Positions 36,754 through 45,432 of a stretch of DNA of 64,000 nucleotides are shown here, piece by piece. The first letter of the stretch is position 1. Each line of letters opens with the position of its first letter. Both the position numbers and the translations under genes were made by a program. The notes beneath the pieces were generated by a model. The model was not told where the DNA came from. It saw nothing but the letters and a program-made list of their open reading frames with translations, and did not search any database. The DNA is from Ignavibacteriota bacterium (GTDB taxonomy: Bacteria; Bacteroidota; Ignavibacteria; SZUA-365): positions 156,567 to 220,566 of the forward strand of contig JACRFB010000072.1 of assembly GCA_016218045.1 (NCBI GenBank), written 5' to 3'.

Positions 36754-37533
36754 ATGTCTGATTCGCCATTCTCGGATATCGCCGCATCGTATGATGCGGA
36801 ATTCAGCGCGCTGCCGGAGGTCCGGCGGCTGCGCGAACGCGTGTACGCCCTGGCGCGGGAGTTCTTCCCGAAACGCGGACTCATCCTCGAACTGGGTTGC
36901 GGCACGGGCGTGGACGCGCGCCTGCTCGCGGAAGAGGGCTGGGAGGTGGTTGCAAGCGATCCCTCGTCGCGTATGCTCGCGGAGACGCGCGCGGCGTGCG
37001 AGGATCTGCCAACCGTGTATCCGCTGCGTATGCCCGCAGAACATCTTGCGTGCGTGCGTGACCGCGGCGTGGACGGCGTGTTCTCCAATTTCGGCGCGCT
37101 CAACTGCGTCCGTCACCTTGAACCGGTGCTGCGCGATATCTATCACGTTCTTCCCGATAACGGCGTTGCAATCCTCTGCCTGATGAACAGATTTTCCATC
37201 ACGGAAACAGTGGCATATCTCCGACGCGGACGCCTGCGGGAGGCGTTCCGTCGCTGGCGGTGGAACGGCGTGAGCGTTCCCGTCGGACATCGCCATGTGC
37301 TGACCTGGTACCACTCGCTGCGCTCGATCAAGCGGATGATTCGCGGTCGTTTCACGATCGTCCGTGTTGTCGGACTCAATGTCCTTACTCCGCCGCCGTC
37401 GTTCACATATTTCCACGAGCGCGCCCCGCGGCTCATGGCGCTGGCGCGGCGGATGGAGCGGCGTCTCGACACGCTTCCTATTTTCTCGGTACTCGGCGAT
37501 CACTTCGTGATCGTACTCGAGCGTTTCGAATAG
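36754..37533 (+). CDS. Class I SAM-dependent methyltransferase
   Basis: A 259-residue methyltransferase. Motif I is LILELGCGTGVDARLLAE, motif II/III VVASDPSSRML, and motif IV GVFSNFGALNCV. An insertion after residue ~150 (LRRGRLREAFRRWRWNGVSVPVGHRH) is Arg-rich and may bind a substrate or membrane surface. It leads a tight operon with three glycosyltransferases (16-bp gap, then overlaps), so it probably methylates a glycan, a lipid-linked sugar or a related acceptor. ATG at 36754. Confidence 0.85.
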   Translation: MSDSPFSDIAASYDAEFSALPEVRRLRERVYALAREFFPKRGLILELGCGTGVDARLLAEEGWEVVASDPSSRMLAETRAACEDLPTVYPLRMPAEHLACVRDRGVDGVFSNFGALNCVRHLEPVLRDIYHVLPDNGVAILCLMNRFSITETVAYLRRGRLREAFRRWRWNGVSVPVGHRHVLTWYHSLRSIKRMIRGRFTIVRVVGLNVLTPPPSFTYFHERAPRLMALARRMERRLDTLPIFSVLGDHFVIVLERFE

Positions 37534-37549
37534 TCGTCCGGCGCTCCTC

Positions 37550-38683
37550 ATGCACATCGTGTACATGAATCCCCACTACGACGCAGGCATACGTGGTCCC
37601 GACGAATTGCTCGCGCGCTACACCGCATCCACAGGATGGTGTGAAGCTCTCGCGGCGATGGATACACGTGTGACGTGTGTGCAGCGCTTCGGGACCGACG
37701 CGGCGCTTGAACGCAACGGTGTATCGTATCATTTCGTCTCCGACGGCCTTCCGCCTCGCCTGCCGCCGTGGGCGATGCCGCTCCGGACACTCCGTCTGGC
37801 CGCTTCCCACGAACCCGATCTGATCCACGTAAACGGGCGTCCGACCACGCTTGTCCCTCTGCGCCGCATTACACCTCGCTCCACGTCCCTGGTCTGGCAG
37901 CATCACGGCGGACCCGACCCGGCTTTCCCAAGACGCCGGATCTATGCCACCTTCCTCCGTTGCGCCGATGCCGCGATATTCACCTCGCGTGAACAGGGAG
38001 AGGCGTGGAAAAGTCGGGGCCTGCTCCCTTTTCGAGCAGCGATATTCGCCGTGCAGGAAGCGTCGACATACATGGAATGCCCGTCCGCGCCGCAATTCGG
38101 TGATTCAGGTGCCGGAGCACCCCATGTGCTGTGGGTGGGCCGGTTGAATGCCTGCAAGGATCCCATCACCGTGTTGCACGGATTTGCGGAGATGCGCGTA
38201 CAGTCGCCCCGCGCGTTTCTCACGATGGCGTACTCCGACGCCCCAATGCTGGATCGTGTGCGCGAGGAGATTGCACGGCTGGGCATCACCGGCGCCGTGA
38301 GGCTTCGGGGCACGGTGCCGCACAACGCGATGCCGGCGCTGTATGCGCAGGCCGACATCTTTGTGCTGGGGAGCCATGCCGAGGGCTGCGGTTTCGCCCT
38401 GCTCGAGGCCATGGCCTGCGGTGTGTACCCCGCGGTAACCGGCATCCCGCCCTTCCGCGTTTTGACGCGCAACGGCGAAATGGGCGCGCTCTGGGAACCA
38501 GGCGATGCCGGCTCCTGCGCGCGCGCGCTGCTTGCGGCGGCCGCAGGACGTCCCCCGGCCGCGGACGTGCGCGTCTTCTTCGACAGACATCTCTCCTGGC
38601 CCGCGGTTGCCGCGCGCGTGCGCGCCGCGTATGCGGAAGTGGTTGCAACGCGGCACCGTAGAGCCGCTGGAGGCCCGAGATGA
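37550..38683 (+). CDS. Glycosyltransferase family 4, first copy
   Basis: A 377-residue GT-B glycosyltransferase. The N-terminal half has an acceptor-binding Rossmann fold (HIVYMNPHYDAGIRGPDELLARYT). The C-terminal nucleotide-sugar half has PHVLWVGRLNACKDPITVLHGFAEM and ADIFVLGSHAEGCGFALLEAMACG, the E(x7)E region that contacts the donor sugar. The reaction retains anomeric configuration in this family. It overlaps the next gene by four bases (ATGA). Confidence 0.85.
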   Translation: MHIVYMNPHYDAGIRGPDELLARYTASTGWCEALAAMDTRVTCVQRFGTDAALERNGVSYHFVSDGLPPRLPPWAMPLRTLRLAASHEPDLIHVNGRPTTLVPLRRITPRSTSLVWQHHGGPDPAFPRRRIYATFLRCADAAIFTSREQGEAWKSRGLLPFRAAIFAVQEASTYMECPSAPQFGDSGAGAPHVLWVGRLNACKDPITVLHGFAEMRVQSPRAFLTMAYSDAPMLDRVREEIARLGITGAVRLRGTVPHNAMPALYAQADIFVLGSHAEGCGFALLEAMACGVYPAVTGIPPFRVLTRNGEMGALWEPGDAGSCARALLAAAAGRPPAADVRVFFDRHLSWPAVAARVRAAYAEVVATRHRRAAGGPR

Positions 38684-39843
38684 ACTCGACAGGCCCCCGC
38701 CGGCCGCGTGTTGCCGTGCTGGTACACGGCGGACTGGAAGCCGCCGGGACGGGCATAGACATCCCGTTTCTGACCGGTCTGCTCGCGCGTGCCGCGAAGC
38801 AGATCGACCTCACAATTTTTACGTTGCGCTCCGCGCGCGGAACGGAGAAGAGTCCGGCATTGACACACGCCCGGGTGGTCTTTGTTTCGGACCTCCCTAT
38901 CCGAAATCCGGCCCTTCGTTACGCGCACCTGTTCGCGTCGGCATCTGCCGCGCACCGGCGTGTACCCTTCGATCTTTTCCACGGGATATGGGGACACCCG
39001 GGAGCACTGGCGGCCACCGCGCTGGGAGCCGTGCTGCGACGTCCGGTCTGCGCGAGTTTTCACGGCGCCGAGACGGCAAACCTGCCCGCCATCGGCTACG
39101 GTCACTTTCGTGTTCCTGCCGCGCGCGCCCTGCTGCTGCGCTGCGCGGCGTCCAGTGACGCGGTGACGGTGCTCTCGCGGCAACAGGCGGGCGTCCTCGA
39201 GGCGCGCGGACTCGATCCCTCGCGTATACACCTCATACCGCCGGGTGTCGACACCGATATGTTTTCCTATCACGAGTCCGCCACACGCCGCGGCGACCTA
39301 TCGCTGCTGCATGTCGCGAATCTTACTCCGGTCAAGGATCAACATACGCTGATCCGCGCGACTGCGCAGGTAACGGCACGGATTCCGGCCTCACTGCGCA
39401 TCGTCGGCGCCGATCATCTCGAAGGTCGATTGCAGGCGTTTGCAGACGAGTGCCTTCCCGCAGGGTGTGTATCCTTCCTCGGTCATCTGCCGCACGAGGT
39501 CCTTCCCGGCTTGTACCGATCCGCCGATATTTTTGTGCAAAGCTCACTGCACGAGGCGGGCGGCGTGGCCGTGGCCGAGGCGGCCGCGTCGGGGACGATG
39601 ATTGTGGGAACGGACACGGGACTCGTGCGCGATCTGCATCCCCACGCCGCGTGTGCCGTCACGCCCGGAGATCCAGGCGCTCTGGCGGAGGCGATTCTTG
39701 CATGCGCCGCCGACACCGCACGCGCGCAGGGGATGCGACGCGCGGCGCGCGCGTGGGCGGAACACAATTCCATCGATGCGGCCGCGGCCGCGCTGCTCGC
39801 AGTGTACGAGACGGCGATCTCCCGGCAGCGGAGCGCCATGTGA
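38680..39843 (+). CDS. Glycosyltransferase family 4, second copy
   Basis: A 387-residue GT-B enzyme. DLFHGIWGHPGALAATAL and VCASFHGAETANLPAIGYG lie in the acceptor half. LLHVANLTPVKDQHTLIRATAQV and ADIFVQSSLHEAGGVAVAEAAASG lie in the donor half. It starts at the ATG in the overlap with the previous gene and ends one base into the next start (TGATG), so three glycosyltransferases are translated as one coupled unit. Confidence 0.87.
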   Translation: MNSTGPRRPRVAVLVHGGLEAAGTGIDIPFLTGLLARAAKQIDLTIFTLRSARGTEKSPALTHARVVFVSDLPIRNPALRYAHLFASASAAHRRVPFDLFHGIWGHPGALAATALGAVLRRPVCASFHGAETANLPAIGYGHFRVPAARALLLRCAASSDAVTVLSRQQAGVLEARGLDPSRIHLIPPGVDTDMFSYHESATRRGDLSLLHVANLTPVKDQHTLIRATAQVTARIPASLRIVGADHLEGRLQAFADECLPAGCVSFLGHLPHEVLPGLYRSADIFVQSSLHEAGGVAVAEAAASGTMIVGTDTGLVRDLHPHAACAVTPGDPGALAEAILACAADTARAQGMRRAARAWAEHNSIDAAAAALLAVYETAISRQRSAM

Positions 39844-40829
39844 TGGCGGACGCGCTCACAATCTCCGTGGTCATCCCCACGCGCAACAGGCCCGAGCATC
39901 TCCGTCGCGCTCTGTGTGCAATCGCCGCACAGACACGGCCCCCCGATGAGGTCATCGTTGTTGATGCCAGCGACATTCCCGTCACACGGCACGCCCTGGT
40001 GTCTCAGTATGCTGCGTCGTCGTTGCGCTGTGTGCGAACGAACGCCTCGGTGTGTGTACAGCGTAATGCGGGTATTGCCGAGGCGCACGGGTCGCTTGTC
40101 TTCCTTTGCGACGACGATATCGAAGTCCCGCCGGAATATCTCGAGACTATTTTACGCCATTTCGAGACCCACCCCGACTGCGGCGCGGTAAGCGGCGTGG
40201 TATTGGAAGCGGATGAATCGGGCGGTTTCACCGACGGGATCCCTCCGCCGAATCCGCGAGCACTAATGTGGAGTTTTTTCTTCCAACTGACCGTATGGGC
40301 GGATCTCGATGCGCTCCGTCTCCCGCCGATTCAATCGCTGCTGCTGAGTCCGATCCTCCGCTGGTACCGGAGGCGCGGAAACACCTTTACGCTGGCGGGG
40401 TGGCCGCTTGTCACCCAGGTTGGCGCCGGAAGTTTTCATACGGCAGTGTACGGCCTGGGCGCGGCGGTTGTGCGCAGGGAGTGGCTGCTCGCATCTCCTT
40501 TTGACGAACAACTCGACGTACATGGCATCGGTGATAATTACGGAGTTGCCCTCGGTTTTCCGGGAACAACTCCGGTCACCGTTCTCCCCACGCTCAGGGT
40601 GTTGCATCACCGGGCGCGTGAGAACCGGCTTGTGCGCGCCGTGGCGCATGAACGGCGAATAGTCGCACTTCGCCATCTTCGGCGTAAGCGCGGTGTGTAT
40701 ACCCCTGCCTTGAGGCGCTGGCTGTTGTGGTCGATCTTTGGAAATATGCTCCGTTTTGCGCTTCGTTTCGACGGCACCTCGTTTCGGGCGGCCGCACGGG
40801 CCTTTCGGGCAATTGTGGGCCGGCAATGA
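39843..40829 (+). CDS. Glycosyltransferase family 2
   Basis: A 328-residue GT-A enzyme. The start SVVIPTRNRPEHLRRALCAI is the classic GT2 N-terminus, and LVFLCDDDIEVPPEYLE contains the DxD-type metal-binding motif for the nucleotide sugar. A hydrophobic stretch (ALMWSFFFQLTVW) and an Arg-rich C-terminus could attach it to the inner membrane. ATG at 39843 shares its A with the preceding TGA. The operon probably builds a methylated oligosaccharide on a lipid carrier or surface protein. Confidence 0.85.
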   Translation: MADALTISVVIPTRNRPEHLRRALCAIAAQTRPPDEVIVVDASDIPVTRHALVSQYAASSLRCVRTNASVCVQRNAGIAEAHGSLVFLCDDDIEVPPEYLETILRHFETHPDCGAVSGVVLEADESGGFTDGIPPPNPRALMWSFFFQLTVWADLDALRLPPIQSLLLSPILRWYRRRGNTFTLAGWPLVTQVGAGSFHTAVYGLGAAVVRREWLLASPFDEQLDVHGIGDNYGVALGFPGTTPVTVLPTLRVLHHRARENRLVRAVAHERRIVALRHLRRKRGVYTPALRRWLLWSIFGNMLRFALRFDGTSFRAAARAFRAIVGRQ

Positions 40830-40863
40830 AACCGCAGGCGGCCCGTCGCGTACACCGTTGGTT

Positions 40864-40896
40864 TGTAACCCTTTACGCAGCGCTGTGTCTCGATAA
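40864..40896 (+). promoter_or_regulatory. Candidate ECF-sigma promoter
   Basis: TGTAACC (40864-40870), sixteen bases, then GTCTCGATAA (40887-40896). An AAC-containing -35 and a GTC-type -10 at 16-17 bp are typical of ECF promoters. It lies 66 nt upstream of the ECF sigma gene, which suggests autoregulation. Confidence 0.45.
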
Positions 40897-40962
40897 TACC
40901 GGTGCCGGCGGGAAATCCCCGCGCGGACCGGTGACGCACCGCGGTGCGACGGCAGAAGGCCT

Positions 40963-41529
40963 ATGGAACGCAAGTATTCCACACTGAACGACGCCGAACT
41001 TTTCCAGGTATTCCGGGGAACACCGGAGGAAAAGAATGATGCGTTTGCAGAGCTTTACGCACGACACTCCCAGCGCGTGTACGTGTACTGCCTCCGCATG
41101 AGCGGAAATCCCGACGATGCGAACGACCTCTTCCAGGAAGCGTTCACGAGGTTTTTTCACCATGATTTCTCCCGTGCCGTGGTCGCGAATATTCTCGCGT
41201 ACCTGCTGACGAGCGCGCGAAACATCCATCTGAATCATCGACGCACCACCTCGCGCTGGTCGCCGTTCGAGGAAGACGACATGGCGGGCAGCACGCCCCC
41301 TTACGAGCGCGAAGAGTTGTTCAACATGGTGGGCAGCGCTCTCGATCTGCTCGATGAACCATATCGCGAGGCTTTCATTCTCCGCTTCTATCAGGGACTT
41401 TCCTACAAGGATATCGCCGCCATCACCGGTGATACCGTCGCCTCGCTCAAAGTGCGCGTGATGCGCGCCAAGGAACAGATACGCGGCATTTTGGCACCAT
41501 ACATCGCAGACGTAACAAAACACACCTGA
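40963..41529 (+). CDS. ECF-type RNA polymerase sigma factor
   Basis: A 188-residue sigma-70 family protein with only regions 2 and 4. Region 2 reads FAELYARHSQRVYVYCLRMSGNPDDANDLFQEAFTRFF. Region 4 reads LLDEPYREAFILRFYQGLSYKDIAAITGDTVASLKVRVMRAKEQI. The gene directly downstream (43-bp gap) encodes a membrane anti-sigma candidate, the standard arrangement. A likely ECF promoter lies just upstream. Confidence 0.92.
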   Translation: MERKYSTLNDAELFQVFRGTPEEKNDAFAELYARHSQRVYVYCLRMSGNPDDANDLFQEAFTRFFHHDFSRAVVANILAYLLTSARNIHLNHRRTTSRWSPFEEDDMAGSTPPYEREELFNMVGSALDLLDEPYREAFILRFYQGLSYKDIAAITGDTVASLKVRVMRAKEQIRGILAPYIADVTKHT

Positions 41530-41572
41530 ACCACGCAGCTTTCCGCGCGCTCAAGGCGGAGGCATCAAGACC

Positions 41573-43036
41573 ATGACACCGATACATCTCGTACACCAGT
41601 ACTTTGACGAAGGGCTCGACGCCGTGCAGGAGGATCTTCTCTTCTCGGCGCTGAATACCGATCCGCAGCTCAGGCGGGAGTTCAACGAACACCTCCGACT
41701 GCATTCCTTCGTCCAGAACGACCTGCGCAGCATCACGCCGCCGGCAGCAGTCACGGCCGCACTCTTCACAGGGCTCGGCCTGTCCGCTCCCTCGGCGCTC
41801 GCCGCCACATCGGCAGCCCCCGCTGCCGCGCCGGCCGCGGCGTCATCGTCCGCTCCTGTTGCGGGTTCAGCCGTCTGGCACGCGCTTCGCTCCGCCGCAC
41901 CGTATCTCGCCACGTCGCTGTTTTCCATCGTCGCTACATCGATATTTTTTATCTCGACATACACGCAGCAATCCACCGCCGATCTTGCCGCCACCTCGTC
42001 GCCCGCTGCCGCGTCCGTCCGGCAGCATGAAACCGCTCCCGTGGCAACACGTGAGCGGGCAGACTCCCCGACACCTTCCTCCGCGTTCAGGCAGGCGGAT
42101 GCTGCGCGCTCCGTCGCAGCAACGCCTGTCGCGGTCGGGGACGCACCGGAAACAGCTTCACCGCAACCGGCAGCACCGACGCCCGAGTACCTGCAGACGG
42201 AGGCCCAGCCAGCTTCCGTGCCCGTTACACACCTTCCCGCGGTACAAACTGCGTCTGTTGCGGATGCGGCGGGGCTTGTGGAGGTCCGGACCCCCGCGAC
42301 CAGCATGGCATTTGTTGATCTGAACTACATGGAGGAAGCACAGGCGGACCTGAGTGCGGAGGCGACCGATGAGGCCGCACATGTATCTGCACGACCGTCA
42401 ATCGTGCCCGTTGCATTTGTGGAGCCGCAACTCGCATCGGTCGACACCAAGGGGCGGTTCTTCTTCGTGTACAACTCCGAGGGCGCCTTCCTCTCCAATC
42501 TTGTCTTCGAGATGCGCCTGCTGAACAGCCGCTCACATCCATCTGTGGATCTGCCCTACAATTCACACGACCTGTTCAAAGACATGGCCATAAGCGCCGT
42601 GTACAAGGTATCGGATCTTCATGCGTTCGGACTCGAATACGGCCGTGAGACCTTCGGTCAGGAATTTCAAATGATGAATCCTGCCACGAACCTGGCCGAG
42701 AAGGAACCGATACGCGTTGTGTATGATCCTCCCGTCCCATGGATCCCGTCCGTCGTTCAGCGGAACAAGATGCTCGACTGGTACGGCGCGGTATGGAAGC
42801 TCTCGCTGCCCGATCTCGGCATCCTCCATTTTGTCTATCCCTACACCCGCACAGTGCTTGGCGCCACCAAACTCGGACCGCTGGCCAAGGTACGTTTCGG
42901 ACTCGAGATGTATCCGACCAACTACTCCATGTTCAACCTCGGGCTCGAGGGCACCATGCTCAATTATGTCGTGGAAGGGTCCTGGTATAAAACCTACAAG
43001 CTTGGCGTGACCTTCGGCGTCGCCGTCGGATTCTGA
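41573..43036 (+). CDS. Probable dual-membrane-spanning anti-sigma factor with C-terminal beta-barrel domain
   Basis: A 487-residue protein encoded right after an ECF sigma gene. Residues 1-50 (LVHQYFDEGLDAVQEDLLFSALNTDPQLRREF) look like the cytosolic helical part of anti-sigma factors. It has no zinc HxxxCxxC. One hydrophobic helix (~122-142, TSLFSIVATSIFFISTY) spans the inner membrane. An Ala/Pro/Thr/Glu-rich linker (~143-290) could cross the periplasm. Residues ~295-487 have alternating hydrophobic strands (FFFVYNSEGAFLSNLVFEMRLL ... YKLGVTFGVAVGF, split here) and end in Phe, as outer-membrane barrels do. The order matches the dual-membrane anti-sigma proteins of Bacteroides. Confidence 0.7.
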   Translation: MTPIHLVHQYFDEGLDAVQEDLLFSALNTDPQLRREFNEHLRLHSFVQNDLRSITPPAAVTAALFTGLGLSAPSALAATSAAPAAAPAAASSSAPVAGSAVWHALRSAAPYLATSLFSIVATSIFFISTYTQQSTADLAATSSPAAASVRQHETAPVATRERADSPTPSSAFRQADAARSVAATPVAVGDAPETASPQPAAPTPEYLQTEAQPASVPVTHLPAVQTASVADAAGLVEVRTPATSMAFVDLNYMEEAQADLSAEATDEAAHVSARPSIVPVAFVEPQLASVDTKGRFFFVYNSEGAFLSNLVFEMRLLNSRSHPSVDLPYNSHDLFKDMAISAVYKVSDLHAFGLEYGRETFGQEFQMMNPATNLAEKEPIRVVYDPPVPWIPSVVQRNKMLDWYGAVWKLSLPDLGILHFVYPYTRTVLGATKLGPLAKVRFGLEMYPTNYSMFNLGLEGTMLNYVVEGSWYKTYKLGVTFGVAVGF

Positions 43037-43108
43037 ACCTGTAAGTCCCGTAGGCGGACATCGGGCGGATCCGTTTCGTACTGAGAACGGATCTGAGTAT
43101 ACTCCCCG

Positions 43109-43711
43109 ATGGCATTCGACACACTGTCCGCATCAACGATTGTGCTGATTCTCCTTGTGGGGATCAGTGCGCTCGCATTCCTGTGGACGGATCTATGGTC
43201 GGCGTGGATGCTCCATCCGTACGGGATAATGGAACGGAACCGCTGGCATCAACTCGTCACCTACGGATTTGTGCATGGCAGCGTCGGGCACCTGCTCTTC
43301 AACGCGGTCTCGTATTTCTCGATCGCCCCTGCCGTCGAAGCGGCGCTCGGGCAGGGAGGATTTCTCTTTGTATACTTCGGCAGTCTTATCCTCGGGGCGC
43401 TGCCTTCCGTAATCTCGCACCGGGGGGATCCGGGGTACCGCGCGCTCGGGGCGTCGGGCGCAGTGGCCGGTCTCTTTTTCAGCGGCATGTTGTTTTATCC
43501 CGAACACAGGATCTACCTCTTCTTCCTGCCCGTCGGATTGCCGTACCCGCTGTTCGGTGTACTTTTCCTGGCGGGAAGCTGGTATGGCGCCCGGCATCAG
43601 CGCGATAATATCGGACACGACGTACATTTGTACGGCGCGCTGGCCGGTCTTGCCCTGACCGCGGTGCTGCGTCCCGACGCGGTGCCGGCTTTTATTCACG
43701 AAGTATTTTGA
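43109..43711 (+). CDS. Rhomboid family intramembrane serine protease
   Basis: A 200-residue six-helix membrane protease. The catalytic Ser is S116 in GASGAVAG and the catalytic His is H173 in GHDVHLYGALAG. HGSVGHLLFN supplies the HxxxN-type residues that support the oxyanion hole. Rhomboids cut transmembrane segments of membrane proteins. The single-span anti-sigma candidate encoded 72 bp upstream is a conceivable substrate, but that is an inference from position only. Confidence 0.9.
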   Translation: MAFDTLSASTIVLILLVGISALAFLWTDLWSAWMLHPYGIMERNRWHQLVTYGFVHGSVGHLLFNAVSYFSIAPAVEAALGQGGFLFVYFGSLILGALPSVISHRGDPGYRALGASGAVAGLFFSGMLFYPEHRIYLFFLPVGLPYPLFGVLFLAGSWYGARHQRDNIGHDVHLYGALAGLALTAVLRPDAVPAFIHEVF

Positions 43712-43837
43712 TCACTGCCCGGAAGTGTGCGGAGTGCCGCGCACCATTCGCGGTCCTCGATGCGTTTCCCTCGCAGGCGGCGGTGTCGTACATTTGGGCT
43801 GCGGATCCGTCGCCGAACCCCACTTAGCCCTCGCATT

Positions 43838-44503
43838 ATGAGCCACCCACTCCGCACCCTCGTTGCCATCCTGGCCCTCCTTGTTTGTACGCACACAGTT
43901 GCGGCGCAGGGACAGTTTTCTCCCATCAAGGAATTACATCCCGGAACGTTCAGCGTGGGTGCCAATTTCGGCATGACACTGTACTCGGGCGATATCGACC
44001 ATGGCGCCATGTTTCCGGATGCCGATCATAAATGGGATCTTGGGGTCGATCTATACGCCCAGGCAAAGCTGTTCACTCTCGGGAGTTTTATGACTGGCTC
44101 ACTGCTGGCATATATCAGCTACTCTCCGCAGAAGGCCATGTCCTCGGACTACGAATTTCGGACCGGAGTCATCAGCGTATCAGGCATCGGCAAGATCGAA
44201 TTCTTCAATCGTGTTCCCCTGCGGCCCTTTGTGGGAGGCGGCTTCGGGGTTGCCTTTTTCAAACCGAATGTCACGTACATGAGTCCGCGCATCAAGGACC
44301 AGATCGCTCAATATCAGAGGGACGAGACCATGGCGCTCATTGTCCCGATAATGGTCGGAATACATTGGACCGTCACGCGTAATCTCGACATCACGTACAC
44401 GTTCGTAAAAACACTGTCGTTGAACGATAATCTCGACGGCTGGGTCGCGAAGGACAACGACAATTACCAGGCAATTTCGATCGGCGCCATCTGGTATTTC
44501 TGA
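43838..44503 (+). CDS. Outer-membrane beta-barrel family protein
   Basis: A 221-residue exported protein with signal peptide MSHPLRTLVAILALLVCTHTVAAQ. Amphipathic strands follow (TFSVGANFGMTLYSGDIDHG, RPFVGGGFGVAFFKPNVTY), ending in AISIGAIWYF with the terminal aromatic residue recognised by the barrel-assembly machinery. The family resembles DUF6089/PorT-like small barrels of FCB bacteria. The specific role is unknown. ATG at 43838, 33 bp before the hydrolase gene. Confidence 0.8.
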   Translation: MSHPLRTLVAILALLVCTHTVAAQGQFSPIKELHPGTFSVGANFGMTLYSGDIDHGAMFPDADHKWDLGVDLYAQAKLFTLGSFMTGSLLAYISYSPQKAMSSDYEFRTGVISVSGIGKIEFFNRVPLRPFVGGGFGVAFFKPNVTYMSPRIKDQIAQYQRDETMALIVPIMVGIHWTVTRNLDITYTFVKTLSLNDNLDGWVAKDNDNYQAISIGAIWYF

Positions 44504-44536
44504 ATCCGCCTCGCGGCGATTGCCACCTCGTCCTGC

Positions 44537-45337
44537 ATGAAGAGCTTCGACATCGTCACGAAGAACGCGCGCCTGCGTGCAGCGCGTTTCGCACCGGCAT
44601 TGCCGCGCAGCGGGATGCCCGCGGTCGTATTTCTGCATGAAGCGCTTGGCAGCATCGGGCAGTGGAAGGCGTTTCCACGCCAGCTTTGTGAGGCCCTCGG
44701 CTGTGAGGGTTTCGTCTACGAACGTCGCGGGCACGGATCGAGCGACCCGCTCGACGCTCCGCGTCGCATCGATTTTTACCATGAAGAATGCGAGACCCTG
44801 CGCACACTTCTCGCGGAGCAGCACATCGAACGGCCCGTGCTCTTTGGGCACAGCGACGGCGGAACCATCGCGCTCGCGTTTGCCGCGCGCTTCCCCGGCG
44901 GTGCGCGGGCGGTGGTCGCGGAGGCGGCGCACGTATTCATCGAGGACCTTACGCTTGCGGGCATTCGTGCAGCCCGCGACGCCTTCGAGCGCGGAGGCCT
45001 CCGTGAGAAGCTGCAACGGTATCACGGCAGCAACACCGAAGGTGTTTTCAAGGCCTGGGCCGACACCTGGCTCGACCCGCGTGCGCGCGACTGGCACATG
45101 CTCGACGATCTGCGCGCTGTGAGTGATCCCGTTCTCGTGGTGCAGGGAGAAGACGACCAATACGGATCGATTGAACAGGTCCGCGCGATTGCGCAGCGAT
45201 GCAGTGGTCCGACGCGCACGCTGTTGCTCCCGTCCTGCGGGCATGTGCCGCACCTGGAAAAACGCGACGTGGTGATTGATGCGGTTGTTTCGTTTCTCGA
45301 AGACGCGCGAGCGGAGGCGTTTAATATACCGCGCTGA
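44537..45337 (+). CDS. Alpha/beta hydrolase
   Basis: A 266-residue alpha/beta hydrolase. Nucleophile elbow GHSDGG gives Ser106. The acid is probably the Asp in VVQGEDDQYG near residue 208, and the His lies in SCGHVPHLEK near 236. HEALGSIGQW contains the oxyanion loop. The cap region (~130-185) is short. The family includes esterases, C-C hydrolases and haloperoxidase-like enzymes, so no substrate is assigned. The gene is 33 bp downstream of the barrel gene and probably co-transcribed. Confidence 0.85.
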   Translation: MKSFDIVTKNARLRAARFAPALPRSGMPAVVFLHEALGSIGQWKAFPRQLCEALGCEGFVYERRGHGSSDPLDAPRRIDFYHEECETLRTLLAEQHIERPVLFGHSDGGTIALAFAARFPGGARAVVAEAAHVFIEDLTLAGIRAARDAFERGGLREKLQRYHGSNTEGVFKAWADTWLDPRARDWHMLDDLRAVSDPVLVVQGEDDQYGSIEQVRAIAQRCSGPTRTLLLPSCGHVPHLEKRDVVIDAVVSFLEDARAEAFNIPR

Positions 45338-45432
45338 GGATGAGTCCGTTTGTTTCTCCCTGTGTCTTTGGGTAATTTTTCACGATCCGCGCTTTGCCGC
45401 GTCACCCGCCCCCAATTCCATTCGAGGAAACA

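Noticed and set aside
42960..43093. GATCCGTT/AACGGATC hairpin at 43068-43093 as a terminator
   Set aside because: There is no T run, and the rhomboid gene begins 16 bases later, so read-through is as likely.
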